This document shows positions 13,553-23,411 of a stretch of 64,000 nucleotides of DNA, in pieces. Position 1 is the stretch's first letter; each line of letters starts with the position of its first letter. Location: the NCBI RefSeq assembly GCF_000019965.1, contig NC_010571.1, positions 3,233,001 through 3,297,000 on the forward strand, in the 5' to 3' direction. A model generated the notes under the pieces. The model did no database searches. It had not been told where the DNA came from and was given only the letters and a program-made list of their open reading frames with translations. This DNA is from Opitutus terrae PB90-1 (GTDB lineage: Bacteria > Verrucomicrobiota > Verrucomicrobiia > Opitutales > Opitutaceae). The translations under genes were made by a program, and so were the position numbers.

Positions 13553-15707
13553 GAACACTCGCTATCTGGGAAAGAACACGCCGCGGGTGGAAGCTCCCGC
13601 GAAGCTCAGTGGACGCGCCAAGTACACCAGTGATGTGGCGCCGGCCGGCGTGCTGTACGGCGCGATCGTCCGCTCCAAGCTGCCGGCCGCGCACGTGCGG
13701 TCCGTTGATCTCACCAAGGTCAAAGCCGCGCCCGGCATCCGCGCCGCGATTCTGGCGAATGACGGCGAGTTTGACGTGCGGTATTACGGCCAGGAAATCG
13801 CCGCGATCGCCGGCACGAGCAAACAGGCGGTGCTGGACGCGCTCGAACTCGTCACGATGGACGCCGAAGCGCGGCCGTTCGTGGTGAATGAACTCGATGC
13901 GGTGAAGGCGGACGCGCCGCGCGTGTTCGCGGACAAGCCAAATCTCGGCGAGGGTGCGGAAAAACACGAGGGCGATGTCGACGCGGCGTTCGCGTCGTCC
14001 GCGGCCGTCGTGGAAGCCGAGTTTCACACCTCGATACAGCTGCACCAAACGATGGAGCCGCACGGCAATCTCGTGCAGTGGGAGGGCGAGGATCTCAACG
14101 CCTGGTGTTCGACGCAGGCGGTGTTCATCTGCCGCGAGTCGCTCGCGGGCGCGTTGCGCGTGCCGCAGAATCGCGTCCGCGTGGTATGCGAGCACATGGG
14201 CGGCGGGTTCGGCTCGAAGTTTTGGGTTGGTCAGGAAGGGCTGCTTTGCGCGCGGCTCGCGAAAGCAGCGGGCGCGCCAGTGAAGCTGATGCTGACGCGG
14301 TTCGAGGAAGCGCTGGCGGTGGGCAACCGCCCGTCGTCGTATCAGAAGATCAAGCTCGCCGGGAACAAGGACGGCACGCTGACCGCCTTCGAGATGCACT
14401 CGTTCGGCACGCCGGGTTACGAATCCGGCATGGATCAGGGCGGCGGCAGCGGCGGCGCTGGTTTTCCGAGTCCCTACATCTACAAGCCGGCCACGACCCG
14501 CGTGAAGCAGGGCAGTGTGGCGGTGAACGCCGGCCAGTCTTGCGCGATGCGTGCACCGGGGCATCCGGTGGCGTCGGTCGGCATGGAGGGCATCCTGGAC
14601 GAACTGGCGGTGAAGCTGGAGATCGATCCGGTGGAAATGCGGATCAAGAACGATCCGTTCGAGGTGCGGCGGCGCGAATACGAGCTGGGTGCCGAGCGGT
14701 TCGGCTGGAAACAGAAGTACCGGAAACCCGGCACGTCACCCGGCCCGATCAAGACGGGCGTCGGCTGCGGCGGCGCCGCTTGGATGAGCGGCGGCGAAGG
14801 CACGCAGGCGGAGATCCAGATCAACCGCGACGGCACCGTCGAGGTGAAGGTCGGCACGCAGGACCTGGGCACCGGTTCACGGACCGTCGTGCAGGTCGTC
14901 GCCGCCGAGATGCTGGGCATCGAGCGCGAACTCGTCGCCGCGACAATCGGCGACACGCGTTTCCCGCCCAGCGGCGCGAGCGGCGGCAGCCAGACGACGG
15001 CGTCGGTTTCTCCGGCGGTCTACGACTGCTGCGAAAAAGCGCTGGCCGAACTGAAGCAGGCTAGCGGCATGGAGGACGTGAGCGGCGCCAACTGGAAGCA
15101 GGCGTGCGGCAAGCTGCGCGCACCGCTGCAGGTCCGCGGCAAGTGGCGACCGGGGCTTTCCACCGGCGGCGCCGGCGGCGTGCAGTTTGCCGAGGTCGAG
15201 GTCGATACGGAGACCGGTTTCGTGAAATTGAAGAAGATGCTCGTCGTGCAGGACTGCGGCCTGGTGGTGAATAAACTCACGTGCGAAAGCCAGATCAACG
15301 GCGGCGTGATCATGGGCATCGGTTACGCGCTCTATGAACAGCGCGTGATGGACGCACGCACCGGCGTGGTGCTGAACGCGAGTCTCGAAACCTACAAGGT
15401 GCCCGGTGCGGCTGACATGCCGGACATCGAGATCATGCTGCTCGACATGCCGGAGCGCGGCGTGATCGGCGTCGGCGAGCCGTGCACGGTACCGACGGCG
15501 GCCGCGATCGCGAACGCGGTTTCGAATGCGCTCGGCGTCCGGATGGGCGATTTGCCCATCACGCCGGACAAGGTGCTCGCGGCGCTCGGCAAGCTGCCGA
15601 AGCGCGACACCGCCGCGACCGCGGAACATCTCGACGGTGCGTTCGCCAAGCTGGCGGCCGTGCCGAGCACGGCCTGGGTTGAACCTCAATCGGAATGCCA
15701 CGCATGA
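13539..15707 (+). CDS. Molybdopterin-binding subunit of xanthine dehydrogenase/aldehyde oxidoreductase family
   Basis: The catalytic subunit (722 residues) of the hydroxylase. It has the aldehyde-oxidase/xanthine-dehydrogenase hammerhead domain (about 14-130), then MoCo-binding segments CEHMGGGFGSK (near 220) and AMRAPGHP (near 335). The conserved catalytic glutamate is in GVGEP (Glu647). Overlap with both neighbours indicates translational coupling. By analogy with PaoC and YagR it would oxidise aldehydes or N-heterocycles in the periplasm. The AMRAPGHP segment differs from the Arg/Glu pairs typical of purine-oxidising enzymes, so an aldehyde substrate is favoured, but this is not proved. 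Confidence 0.93.
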   Translation: MPWPKNTRYLGKNTPRVEAPAKLSGRAKYTSDVAPAGVLYGAIVRSKLPAAHVRSVDLTKVKAAPGIRAAILANDGEFDVRYYGQEIAAIAGTSKQAVLDALELVTMDAEARPFVVNELDAVKADAPRVFADKPNLGEGAEKHEGDVDAAFASSAAVVEAEFHTSIQLHQTMEPHGNLVQWEGEDLNAWCSTQAVFICRESLAGALRVPQNRVRVVCEHMGGGFGSKFWVGQEGLLCARLAKAAGAPVKLMLTRFEEALAVGNRPSSYQKIKLAGNKDGTLTAFEMHSFGTPGYESGMDQGGGSGGAGFPSPYIYKPATTRVKQGSVAVNAGQSCAMRAPGHPVASVGMEGILDELAVKLEIDPVEMRIKNDPFEVRRREYELGAERFGWKQKYRKPGTSPGPIKTGVGCGGAAWMSGGEGTQAEIQINRDGTVEVKVGTQDLGTGSRTVVQVVAAEMLGIERELVAATIGDTRFPPSGASGGSQTTASVSPAVYDCCEKALAELKQASGMEDVSGANWKQACGKLRAPLQVRGKWRPGLSTGGAGGVQFAEVEVDTETGFVKLKKMLVVQDCGLVVNKLTCESQINGGVIMGIGYALYEQRVMDARTGVVLNASLETYKVPGAADMPDIEIMLLDMPERGVIGVGEPCTVPTAAAIANAVSNALGVRMGDLPITPDKVLAALGKLPKRDTAATAEHLDGAFAKLAAVPSTAWVEPQSECHA

Positions 15708-16669
15708 AAGCTTTTGCCTACGCCACTGCCCACGCCGTCGATTCGGCGCTCGAGATGGTTCGTCCGAAAGGGCGTTTTCTTGCCGGCGGCATCGACCTCC
15801 TCGGGGAAATGAAGGAAGGGCTCGCCGAGCCCGACGTGCTGGTGAACATCAAGCAACTGCCCGGCACGCGCGAGATCTCCTCCGGCGCCGATCGCTGGAC
15901 GATCGGAGCGAACGTGACGCTCGCCACGCTGGCGGAACATGCGGAGCTGCGCCGCGCGTTTCCAGGACTCGCGGAAGCCTGCGAGGACGTTGGTTCGCCG
16001 CAGATGCGAAATGTCGCCACGGTCGGCGGCAATCTCGCGCAGCACTCGCGCTGCTGGTATTACCGGCAGCGGGATCTGCGCTGCCTCAAGAAAGGCGCGC
16101 CGCGCTGCCTCGCGCGCGGCGGCGAAAACAAATATCACAGCCTCTTCGCCAAGACGCGCTGCCTGAGCCCGTGCGTCTCGAATCTCGCGATTGCGCTGGC
16201 GGCGTTGAACGCGTCGGTCGTTGTGCAGCGGGGCGACAAGCCCGTGACGATGACGATCGCCGAGCTCTACCAGGGCGCGTGGGAAAACGCCCGCGTGCAC
16301 CACTCGCTCGGTGCGGCGGACCTGATCCTGCGCCTCGAGGTGCCGGTCGTCGCCGGCGCGCGCAGCACCTACGTGCAGATGGGCGAGAAAAACGACTTCG
16401 ACTGGGCGCTCGTGAGCTGCGCAGCCGCGGGCCGGCTGGACGGCGGAAAGCTGCGCGGCGTGCGAATTGCGCTCGGCTGTGTCGCCCCGGTGCCGTGGCA
16501 GGTCGAGGCGGCAAATGCCGCGCTCGAAGGCCAGGAGCCCACCGAAGCCAATGCGCTCGCCGCGGCCGAACTGCTGCTGAAAGACGCCGAGCCCCTCGAG
16601 CACAACGGCTACAAGGTGCCGCTGGCGAAAGCGCTGGTGAAGCGGGCGATTCTCAAGCTGGCAGTGTAG
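15704..16669 (+). CDS. FAD-binding subunit with extra Fe-S cysteines (PaoB/YagS-like)
   Basis: The FAD subunit (321 residues) of the same hydroxylase. It has the FAD-binding region (FLAGGIDLL, about 25-33), IGANVTLATL and VATVGGNLAQ. A cysteine-rich insertion (Cys117, 127, 135, 153, 157) matches the extra 4Fe-4S region seen in PaoB-type aldehyde oxidoreductases and in 4-hydroxybenzoyl-CoA reductase. The start at 15704 overlaps the upstream stop as ATGA; another ATG nine bases earlier is possible. No MoCo maturation chaperone (XdhC/PaoD) follows in the window. Confidence 0.93.
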   Translation: MKAFAYATAHAVDSALEMVRPKGRFLAGGIDLLGEMKEGLAEPDVLVNIKQLPGTREISSGADRWTIGANVTLATLAEHAELRRAFPGLAEACEDVGSPQMRNVATVGGNLAQHSRCWYYRQRDLRCLKKGAPRCLARGGENKYHSLFAKTRCLSPCVSNLAIALAALNASVVVQRGDKPVTMTIAELYQGAWENARVHHSLGAADLILRLEVPVVAGARSTYVQMGEKNDFDWALVSCAAAGRLDGGKLRGVRIALGCVAPVPWQVEAANAALEGQEPTEANALAAAELLLKDAEPLEHNGYKVPLAKALVKRAILKLAV

Positions 16670-16682
16670 CGGCGGAGCGGGT

Positions 16683-16756
16683 GTAGCCGGGGCCGGTGAC
16701 GCCGGTGGAGCGCGCTGGGCTGTCGGGCGAGTGCCGGGCTCGACGAGCCCGGCTAC
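16683..16756. repeat. GTAGCCGG...CCGGCTAC palindromic element
   Basis: The outer arms GTAGCCGG (16683) and CCGGCTAC (16749) enclose a perfect 21-bp hairpin, GCCGGGCTC GAC GAGCCCGGC (16733-16753). It lies between the converging FAD-subunit and PgpH-type genes, so it may also act as a bidirectional terminator. Related elements occur at about 25764 and 51907. Confidence 0.85.
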
Positions 16757-16768
16757 AGAGCCGCGGCG

Positions 16769-19192
16769 CTACGCTTTCGCCTGCGCCGAGGGCGGCGTCT
16801 CGGCAACGGGCGGATACGACACGCGGCCGTGCAGCATGTTGAGCAGCGTGAACTGAAAACTGTTTTTGATCCGCGTGATCTCGACCAGGCTGAGCGGCGC
16901 TTCGTCGAGCTGCCCGTCCTCGATGCGTTCGCCGACGATGCGGTCGATCAGCTCGCTGAGCTGGGCGGGAGTGGTCTGCCGGAGCGAACGCGACGCGGCT
17001 TCCACGGCATCGGCGAGCGAGATGATCGCGCTCTCCTTGGTGTGCGGCTTGGGGCCGTCGTAGCGGAAGCTGGCTTCGTCGATCGCGGCGGGCGCGGCGC
17101 TGGGGAAGGGAATCGCGCTCTGCGGCTTGGCGGCGTCGTTCGCGGTGGGCTTGGCGGGGAAGGGCGCGCGGGACCGGTCCAGCGCACGTTGATAAAAATA
17201 ACGCACGAGCGTGGTGCCGTGATGCTGCTGGATCACGTCGATCACCGCGTTTGGCAAGTGATGCTTGTGGGCCAGTTCGGCGCCGTCGGCGACGTGCTGC
17301 TTGATGATGCGCGCGGAAACAGCGGGGTCCTCGTGCTGGTGCGGATTCACCCCGTCGCGCTGGTTTTCGCTGAAAAACGCCGCGTGTGCCGTCTTGCCGA
17401 CGTCGTGGAAAAGCGAGCACACGCGCGCAAGCAGCGGATTGGCGCCGATGGCGTTGGCCGCGTATTCGGCGAGCTGCGCGACGATGAGCGAGTGATGATA
17501 GGTGCCCGGCGCCTCGAGCTGCATGCGCCGCAGCAGCGGGTGGTTGTAGTCGGTGAGCTCGAGGAGGGTGATGTCCGTGGTCCGCTTGAACAACGACTCC
17601 AGCACCGGCAGCAGCCCGACGACGATCACACCGGTCACGAGACCGGTGATCAGTCCGGCGACGATCTGGCGGGAAATGGTTTCCCACGGGGTCTGGTCGG
17701 CGATGCCGATCAACGTGGCGAAGGCTGCCACCGTCAGGCCGCCGGCACAGGCGGCGCGAACGACCTTGCCGCGCTGACGCGCGTCGCGGCAGAAGAAGAT
17801 CGCCACCAGCGACGAGAGGAAGGTGAGCACCAGCAGGTCGAGCCGGTTGCCATAGATCACGCCGGTGAAGATCGAGATCAGCAGCGCCATGAAGATCGCG
17901 GAGCCCGCGTCGATCAGGATGGCCAGCAGCAGCGGTGCGATCACCGTCGGCGCCACGTAGGGCAGGGTCGAGGCCCAGGAGCCGTCGCGCACGAAGAAAT
18001 CGGCGCCACCGAACGAGTAGACCGCCCGCACCACGGCGAGATTGAAGATGACCACGAGCGCGAGCAGCCCGAGCCGGACGTTGCTGAGCAGGGTTTCGGG
18101 ATCCTCGATGCGGATGTAGATGATCGAGGCGAGCACCATGGCCAGCACCAGCAGCACGCGGCCGAAGAGCGTGAGATTCTCGTCGAGCTGCGTGTCGGTG
18201 TGCTCGCGCACGTATTTTCGGTGCGCCATCAGCATCTCGTATTGCTCGGGGGTCACCCGGTCGCCGGGCTCGATGATCGTCTGGCCGCGCACGACGCCGA
18301 TGGTGATCGGCGGCACCTGGGCGACGGCGGCCTCCTCGCGCTGCTGCGTGGCTTCGCGATCGAAGACCACGTTCGCCACGAGCCCGTTGCGGAACAGCCG
18401 GAACAACGCGAGCGAGGCGCTGCGCGAAAGCCCCTCGGCGGCGAGGTTCACGCGGAGAAACGTGAGCGCCTGTTCGAGCGTCTGCACCGGCCGCGGCGTC
18501 ACCTGCCCGTCAGGACGTGCGATCTGGAAAACCGTGATTCCGCCCGGCACGCTGCCCGCCAGCGTGCCGTCCTGCACGCCTTGCGCGTAGAGGTCGCGGA
18601 GCGCGGCAAAACCGTTTTCGAATAGCGCGGCGCGCGTCTTCGCGTCGCCGGCGTTCACGACGGCGGCGACATCGTCGAGATTCGCGGAGTAGGGCCCGCG
18701 GGTGTTGAAGGCCTCGACGATCGTGGCGAGTTCCTGCCGCTCCTCGGGCGTCGCCGTCCCGAGATTGAAGCCGCCCGGGCTGGTGGGATGCTTACGTTGG
18801 TCGAAGAGCTCCAATTGCGACAACAGGTCGAGCGCCGCCGCTTCGAAGCGCTGCAGCGGCTCGGCATCGAGCCGGTAAACCGGCGGCACGCGATCGCGCA
18901 CCTGCTCCCGCGCCACCCGCGTGCGCTCAGCGCTTTCGAAGGAGAACGAGCCGCTGGCGGTGACCCGCACCGTGGCGACTTGGTTGGGCATGACCGGCAG
19001 CATCGTGGTCGTGATGCCGGCTGAGCTGATGAGCAGAATCGTGGCGACGGTGAACAGGAAGATCAGCGCGGAGACGAAGCGGCTGCGGTCGAGAAATTCG
19101 CTGAAGGCGGACTGCGCCTGCGAACTCGGCGGGTGCGTGCGGCGTGCGTTGAGGCCGCCGACGAGGAGCTTGAACTGGTCGCGAACGGACAT
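16769..19192 (-). CDS. 7TM-HD family membrane phosphodiesterase (PgpH-like)
   Basis: An 807-residue inner-membrane protein. It has one N-terminal TM segment, an extracytoplasmic domain of about 370 residues (7TM receptor, HD-associated), seven TM segments (roughly 345-545) and a cytoplasmic HD domain with the metal motif HDVGKT (His596-Asp597). HHSLIV precedes that motif and HHG follows it. Characterised PgpH proteins hydrolyse cyclic di-AMP. It is directly upstream of phoH and HIT reading leftward elsewhere in bacteria, and the order HIT-phoH-pgpH on this strand, near ybeY, reproduces the common phoH-pgpH-ybeY neighbourhood. Confidence 0.92.
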   Translation of the reverse strand: MSVRDQFKLLVGGLNARRTHPPSSQAQSAFSEFLDRSRFVSALIFLFTVATILLISSAGITTTMLPVMPNQVATVRVTASGSFSFESAERTRVAREQVRDRVPPVYRLDAEPLQRFEAAALDLLSQLELFDQRKHPTSPGGFNLGTATPEERQELATIVEAFNTRGPYSANLDDVAAVVNAGDAKTRAALFENGFAALRDLYAQGVQDGTLAGSVPGGITVFQIARPDGQVTPRPVQTLEQALTFLRVNLAAEGLSRSASLALFRLFRNGLVANVVFDREATQQREEAAVAQVPPITIGVVRGQTIIEPGDRVTPEQYEMLMAHRKYVREHTDTQLDENLTLFGRVLLVLAMVLASIIYIRIEDPETLLSNVRLGLLALVVIFNLAVVRAVYSFGGADFFVRDGSWASTLPYVAPTVIAPLLLAILIDAGSAIFMALLISIFTGVIYGNRLDLLVLTFLSSLVAIFFCRDARQRGKVVRAACAGGLTVAAFATLIGIADQTPWETISRQIVAGLITGLVTGVIVVGLLPVLESLFKRTTDITLLELTDYNHPLLRRMQLEAPGTYHHSLIVAQLAEYAANAIGANPLLARVCSLFHDVGKTAHAAFFSENQRDGVNPHQHEDPAVSARIIKQHVADGAELAHKHHLPNAVIDVIQQHHGTTLVRYFYQRALDRSRAPFPAKPTANDAAKPQSAIPFPSAAPAAIDEASFRYDGPKPHTKESAIISLADAVEAASRSLRQTTPAQLSELIDRIVGERIEDGQLDEAPLSLVEITRIKNSFQFTLLNMLHGRVSYPPVAETPPSAQAKA

Positions 19193-19203
19193 GGGATCAG
19201 CTA

Positions 19204-19238
19204 GTTGAGAGCTGAGAGTTGAGAGCTGAGAGCCCGAG
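19204..19238. repeat. Heptamer tandem array between phoH and the PgpH-like gene
   Basis: Five 7-nt units: GTTGAGA GCTGAGA GTTGAGA GCTGAGA GCCCGAG. The array is immediately upstream of the PgpH-like start codon at 19192. The same unit type appears inside the helicase gene at 7261-7288. Confidence 0.85.
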
Positions 19239-19286
19239 GACCGGAAGCAGCCGCGTCGTCATGGAGATTGAGGTGCGCATCGCCCG

Positions 19287-20273
19287 TCAGCCTTTGGCTT
19301 CAGGCTCCGCCGCGCCGCTCATCGGGTTGCGGTAGTTGTCGTAAGCTTCGATGATCCGCTGGACGAGCGGATGCCGCACCACGTCCGCGCCGCTGAAGGT
19401 ATGGAACTCGATCCCGGGAATGTCGCGCAGGATGTGCCGGACCTCGAGTAATCCGGACTGCTTGGATCGCGGCAAGTCGATCTGCGTGACGTCGCCGGTG
19501 ACCACCATCCTCGATTCCTCGCCGAGCCGCGTGAGGAACATCATCATCTGCTCGGGCGTCGTGTTCTGGGCTTCGTCGAGGACAACGAACGCGTGCGACA
19601 GCGTCCGGCCGCGCATGTAGGCGAGGGGGGCGATCTCGATCACGCCTTTTTCCGTCAGCCGGGCGACATCCTCAGGATCGAGCATGTCGTGCAGCGCGTC
19701 GTAAAGCGGGCGCAGGTAAGGGAGGATTTTTTCGCGCAGGTCGCCGGGCAGGAAGCCGAGCGCTTCGCCGGCCTCCACCGCCGGGCGCGTGAGGATGATT
19801 CGCTGCACTTGGTTCTTGAGCAGCGCCGAAACCGCGGCGGCCATCGCGAGATAGGTCTTGCCGGTGCCGGCTGGGCCGATGCCGATCACGATCGGGTTGG
19901 CCAGGATCGTTTTCAGGTAGAACTTCTGCCCGAGCGTCTTCGGGATGATGCTCTTCCGATTCGTCGCGATCACCAACGGCTCGGCGAAGAGCTCGCGAAG
20001 CTGGTCGCCCTCGCCGCGGGCGAACGCATCGGTGATCCGATGAAAATCCGGGGTGCGGATTGACATGCCTTGGGTACGCGCATCGCTCAGGAACGTGAAC
20101 AACGCCTCCGTGCGGCCGAGGGCCTCGGCGGGCGCGTCGATCTTGAGGGCCGTGTCGCGCGACACGAGCTTCGCGCCCAGCGCGCGTTCCGCATACGCGA
20201 GGTTTTCGTCCCGGCCCGCGTAAAGCGCGTGCAAGTGGCGAGGCGAGGGGAAATGCAGGGTCTTGGTCGACAA
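19287..20273 (-). CDS. phoH: PhoH-family ATPase
   Basis: A cytoplasmic P-loop ATPase of 328 residues. The N-terminal KH-like region is followed by Walker A GPAGTGKT at 133-140, a VVLDEAQN Walker B region, and VTGDVTQID. PhoH/YbeZ proteins work with YbeY in RNA metabolism, and ybeY is about 7 kb away on the same strand. The TTG at 20273 is preferred: it is 2 bases past the HIT stop codon and gives the family-typical N-terminus (STKTLHFPS). Upstream in-frame sequence encodes the HIT C-terminus in another frame. Confidence 0.93.
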   Translation of the reverse strand: MSTKTLHFPSPRHLHALYAGRDENLAYAERALGAKLVSRDTALKIDAPAEALGRTEALFTFLSDARTQGMSIRTPDFHRITDAFARGEGDQLRELFAEPLVIATNRKSIIPKTLGQKFYLKTILANPIVIGIGPAGTGKTYLAMAAAVSALLKNQVQRIILTRPAVEAGEALGFLPGDLREKILPYLRPLYDALHDMLDPEDVARLTEKGVIEIAPLAYMRGRTLSHAFVVLDEAQNTTPEQMMMFLTRLGEESRMVVTGDVTQIDLPRSKQSGLLEVRHILRDIPGIEFHTFSGADVVRHPLVQRIIEAYDNYRNPMSGAAEPEAKG

Positions 20274-20275
20274 GG

Positions 20276-20821
20276 CTATTTCTTGCGGCGGGCGGGGCTG
20301 GCGCGGCGCTGCGGGGCGGGGCGGCCGCCGGCCCGCAGCTCGCGCGCCACGGCGGCCAGCCGTTCCCACGTGGCGTCGAGCGACTGTGGCAGCGTCCGGG
20401 TCTGGCCGATAACCGGCATGAAGTTGGTGTCACCGTTCCACCGCGGAACCACGTGGGCGTGCAGATGCGGGATGCTGCCGCCGGCGGCAGAGCCGAGGTT
20501 GAATCCGACGTTAAAACCGTCCGGCGAAAGCGCGGCGGTGAGCAGTCGCTTGGCAAAAATGATCTCGGCCATCAGTCCGGCAGCCTCCGCTGGCGTCAGG
20601 GCTTCGAGTTCGTTCACCTCCCGAAACGGCACGGCCAGCAGGTGGCCGGGGTTGTAGGGAAACCGGTTCATCACGAGGTAGGCATGGCGGGCCCGATGCA
20701 CGATGAGCGCCGCGCGGTCATCGCCGAGCGCCGGCAGCTCAGTAAACGGGCGCTTCATCCGGGCGGGATAGCGCGGCGCCTGGATGTATTCCATACGCCA
20801 GTAAGCATGAAGCTGCTGCAT
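20276..20821 (-). CDS. HIT-domain nucleotide hydrolase/phosphorylase
   Basis: A 181-residue protein with the histidine triad H119-L-H121-A-H123 in PHLHAHVVPRW. The N-terminus (YWRMEYI) resembles the bacterial Ap4A phosphorylase-like/HIT-like branch. Enzymes of this family cleave dinucleoside polyphosphates or nucleotide adducts through a nucleotidyl-histidine intermediate. The C-terminal tail is Arg/Lys-rich (PAPQRRASPARRKK), possibly nucleic-acid binding. It is translationally close to phoH (2 bp gap), so it belongs to the same operon. Confidence 0.92.
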   Translation of the reverse strand: MQQLHAYWRMEYIQAPRYPARMKRPFTELPALGDDRAALIVHRARHAYLVMNRFPYNPGHLLAVPFREVNELEALTPAEAAGLMAEIIFAKRLLTAALSPDGFNVGFNLGSAAGGSIPHLHAHVVPRWNGDTNFMPVIGQTRTLPQSLDATWERLAAVARELRAGGRPAPQRRASPARRKK

Positions 20822-20886
20822 GTCGTGAAGGGGTCAGGAAAAACGCTCGCTGGAGCAAAGTCAAAGCCCGGGTGGGCGGGAGGTCC

Positions 20887-20987
20887 GGCCGGGCGCATCT
20901 CACGTTTCTGACATGGGCGGGACGCCCATGCCACGTGGCACGGGCGTCTCGCCCGTGGGTTTGCAGGAAAATGAGGTACGCCCGGCC
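20887..20987. mobile_element. 89-bp MITE-like composite repeat, copy 1
   Basis: The core 20893-20981 contains two palindromes (CATGGGCGGGACGCCCATG at 20912-20930 and ACGGGCGTCTCGCCCGT at 20939-20955). The ends are inverted: 20887-20903 and 20971-20987 match at 14 of 17 positions. A second copy of the same length lies at 62541-62629 in the opposite orientation. The rest of the gap (20822-20886 and 20988-21170) shows nothing I can name. Confidence 0.8.
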
Positions 20988-21172
20988 CGGCCGTGAGCGC
21001 CGCGATCGAAAAGATCGAGGTGGAGCCCGCCGTCGCCGGCGGGCTGATCGATGGGCGCTGTCGGCACGCCGCCGCCGCGACCGCGGTTGCCTGAACGAGT
21101 GCCAAGCGGCGGAGGAAATCTCGTTCAAATCCCTCCGGGACAGCGAACTGTGCTTTCCGCTTGCGTGATTGT

Positions 21173-21186
21173 ATGACGATCGTCAT
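21173..21186. promoter_or_regulatory. Palindromic operator ATGACGATCGTCAT in front of the TetR gene
   Basis: A perfect 14-bp palindrome 12 bp upstream of the TetR-family start codon, overlapping the expected promoter (TTGCGT at 21162). Its position and symmetry are what is expected for autoregulation by a dimeric TetR protein. No second copy is seen elsewhere in the window, so other targets are unknown. Confidence 0.75.
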
Positions 21187-21198
21187 TCCAACGAGGGC

Positions 21199-21957
21199 AT
21201 GCGCTACTCTGCGACCCACAAAGCCGCCACCCGCCGCCGGATCCTGGCGGCGGCGAGCCAGGCTTTTCGCGAGCGCGGTGTCGCGGAAACCGGGGTGGAC
21301 GAGGTCATGCGACGCGCAGGGCTGACGCATGGCGGTTTCTATGCGCACTTCGCCGACAAGTCCGAACTGGTCGCGGAAGCCTGCGCCGTCGGCTTCGCGG
21401 AAGCGGTGCCGAATCTGGCGAGGATCGCTGCGCAACTCACGCCGGCCGCCCGCGCCCGGCTGTTGATCGACAGTTATCTGGCGGTGCGTCACCGCGACAA
21501 CCGCAGTTCGGGCTGCCTGATCGTGGCGGTCGCGGCGGACATGGCCCGGCTGAAAGGCGCCGCCCGCACGGGCTACTCGCGGTCGTTTACCGGCCACCTC
21601 GATCGGCTGGCGGACGCCTTGCGCTTGTTGCCCGACGCGCAGGCGAATCACGAACGCGTGACCCAGCTCATGAGTTCGCTGGTCGGGGCGCTGCTGTTCG
21701 CCCGCGCGATCGAGGATCCGGCTCAGAGCGAGCGGCTGCTGCAGGCGATGCGCCGCCGGCTGAAAGCCGAATTCTGCCGGGAATCTTCGCCCGCCACCTC
21801 CACCGCAGTTGGGTCGACGGCGTCGCTGGCGCACGATCAGCCGCCAAGAGCACTCTCGACGAGGTCGAAGGCGGCACCGAGGTGCGCCCCGACGGCAGGT
21901 GCGGTAGGACAAGAGAAGGAATTTTCACCCTCGCACGGTCTTCTTCGGGTCTTTTAG
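21199..21957 (+). CDS. TetR/AcrR-family transcriptional regulator
   Basis: Residues about 1-60 form the DNA-binding domain (KAATRRRILAAASQAFRERG, then a segment with GVDEVMRRAGLTHGGFYAHF), with the recognition helix in THGGFYAHF. The rest is a ligand-binding helical domain like the TetR_C family that often controls efflux or detoxification genes. The ATG at 21199 is chosen over an upstream in-frame start because it begins the HTH region and is preceded by GAGGG. The last 60 or so residues, after RRRLKAEF, are low in predicted structure and may be a late extension from a frameshift or lost stop. The stop is only 13 bp from fabF. Confidence 0.9.
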   Translation: MRYSATHKAATRRRILAAASQAFRERGVAETGVDEVMRRAGLTHGGFYAHFADKSELVAEACAVGFAEAVPNLARIAAQLTPAARARLLIDSYLAVRHRDNRSSGCLIVAVAADMARLKGAARTGYSRSFTGHLDRLADALRLLPDAQANHERVTQLMSSLVGALLFARAIEDPAQSERLLQAMRRRLKAEFCRESSPATSTAVGSTASLAHDQPPRALSTRSKAAPRCAPTAGAVGQEKEFSPSHGLLRVF

Positions 21958-21970
21958 TTGCCCCTTTTGC

Positions 21971-23296
<1,326 letters not shown>

Positions 23297-23314
23297 GGAG
23301 AACAACGCGAACGG

Positions 23315-23336
23315 GACGCGACGAGGGCGTCGCGTC
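23315..23336. repeat. GACGCGAC...GTCGCGTC palindrome
   Basis: 8-bp perfect arms with a 6-nt loop, downstream of fabF. Related GACGCGACG-type palindromes occur at about 32150 and 40661. It could act as the fabF terminator. Confidence 0.75.
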
Positions 23337-23411
23337 TCCAAAAGCTCTGACTGGCGCCACCGCCGGCCGGATCCGACTCGCATTTGCGCGCCGATTTCCT
23401 TCGCTCGTGCC

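Noticed and set aside
16829-18625. Plus-strand open frame of about 598 codons opposite the PgpH-like gene
   Set aside because: Extremely rich in Arg, His, Gln and Glu, with no family signature; a shadow of the membrane protein gene.
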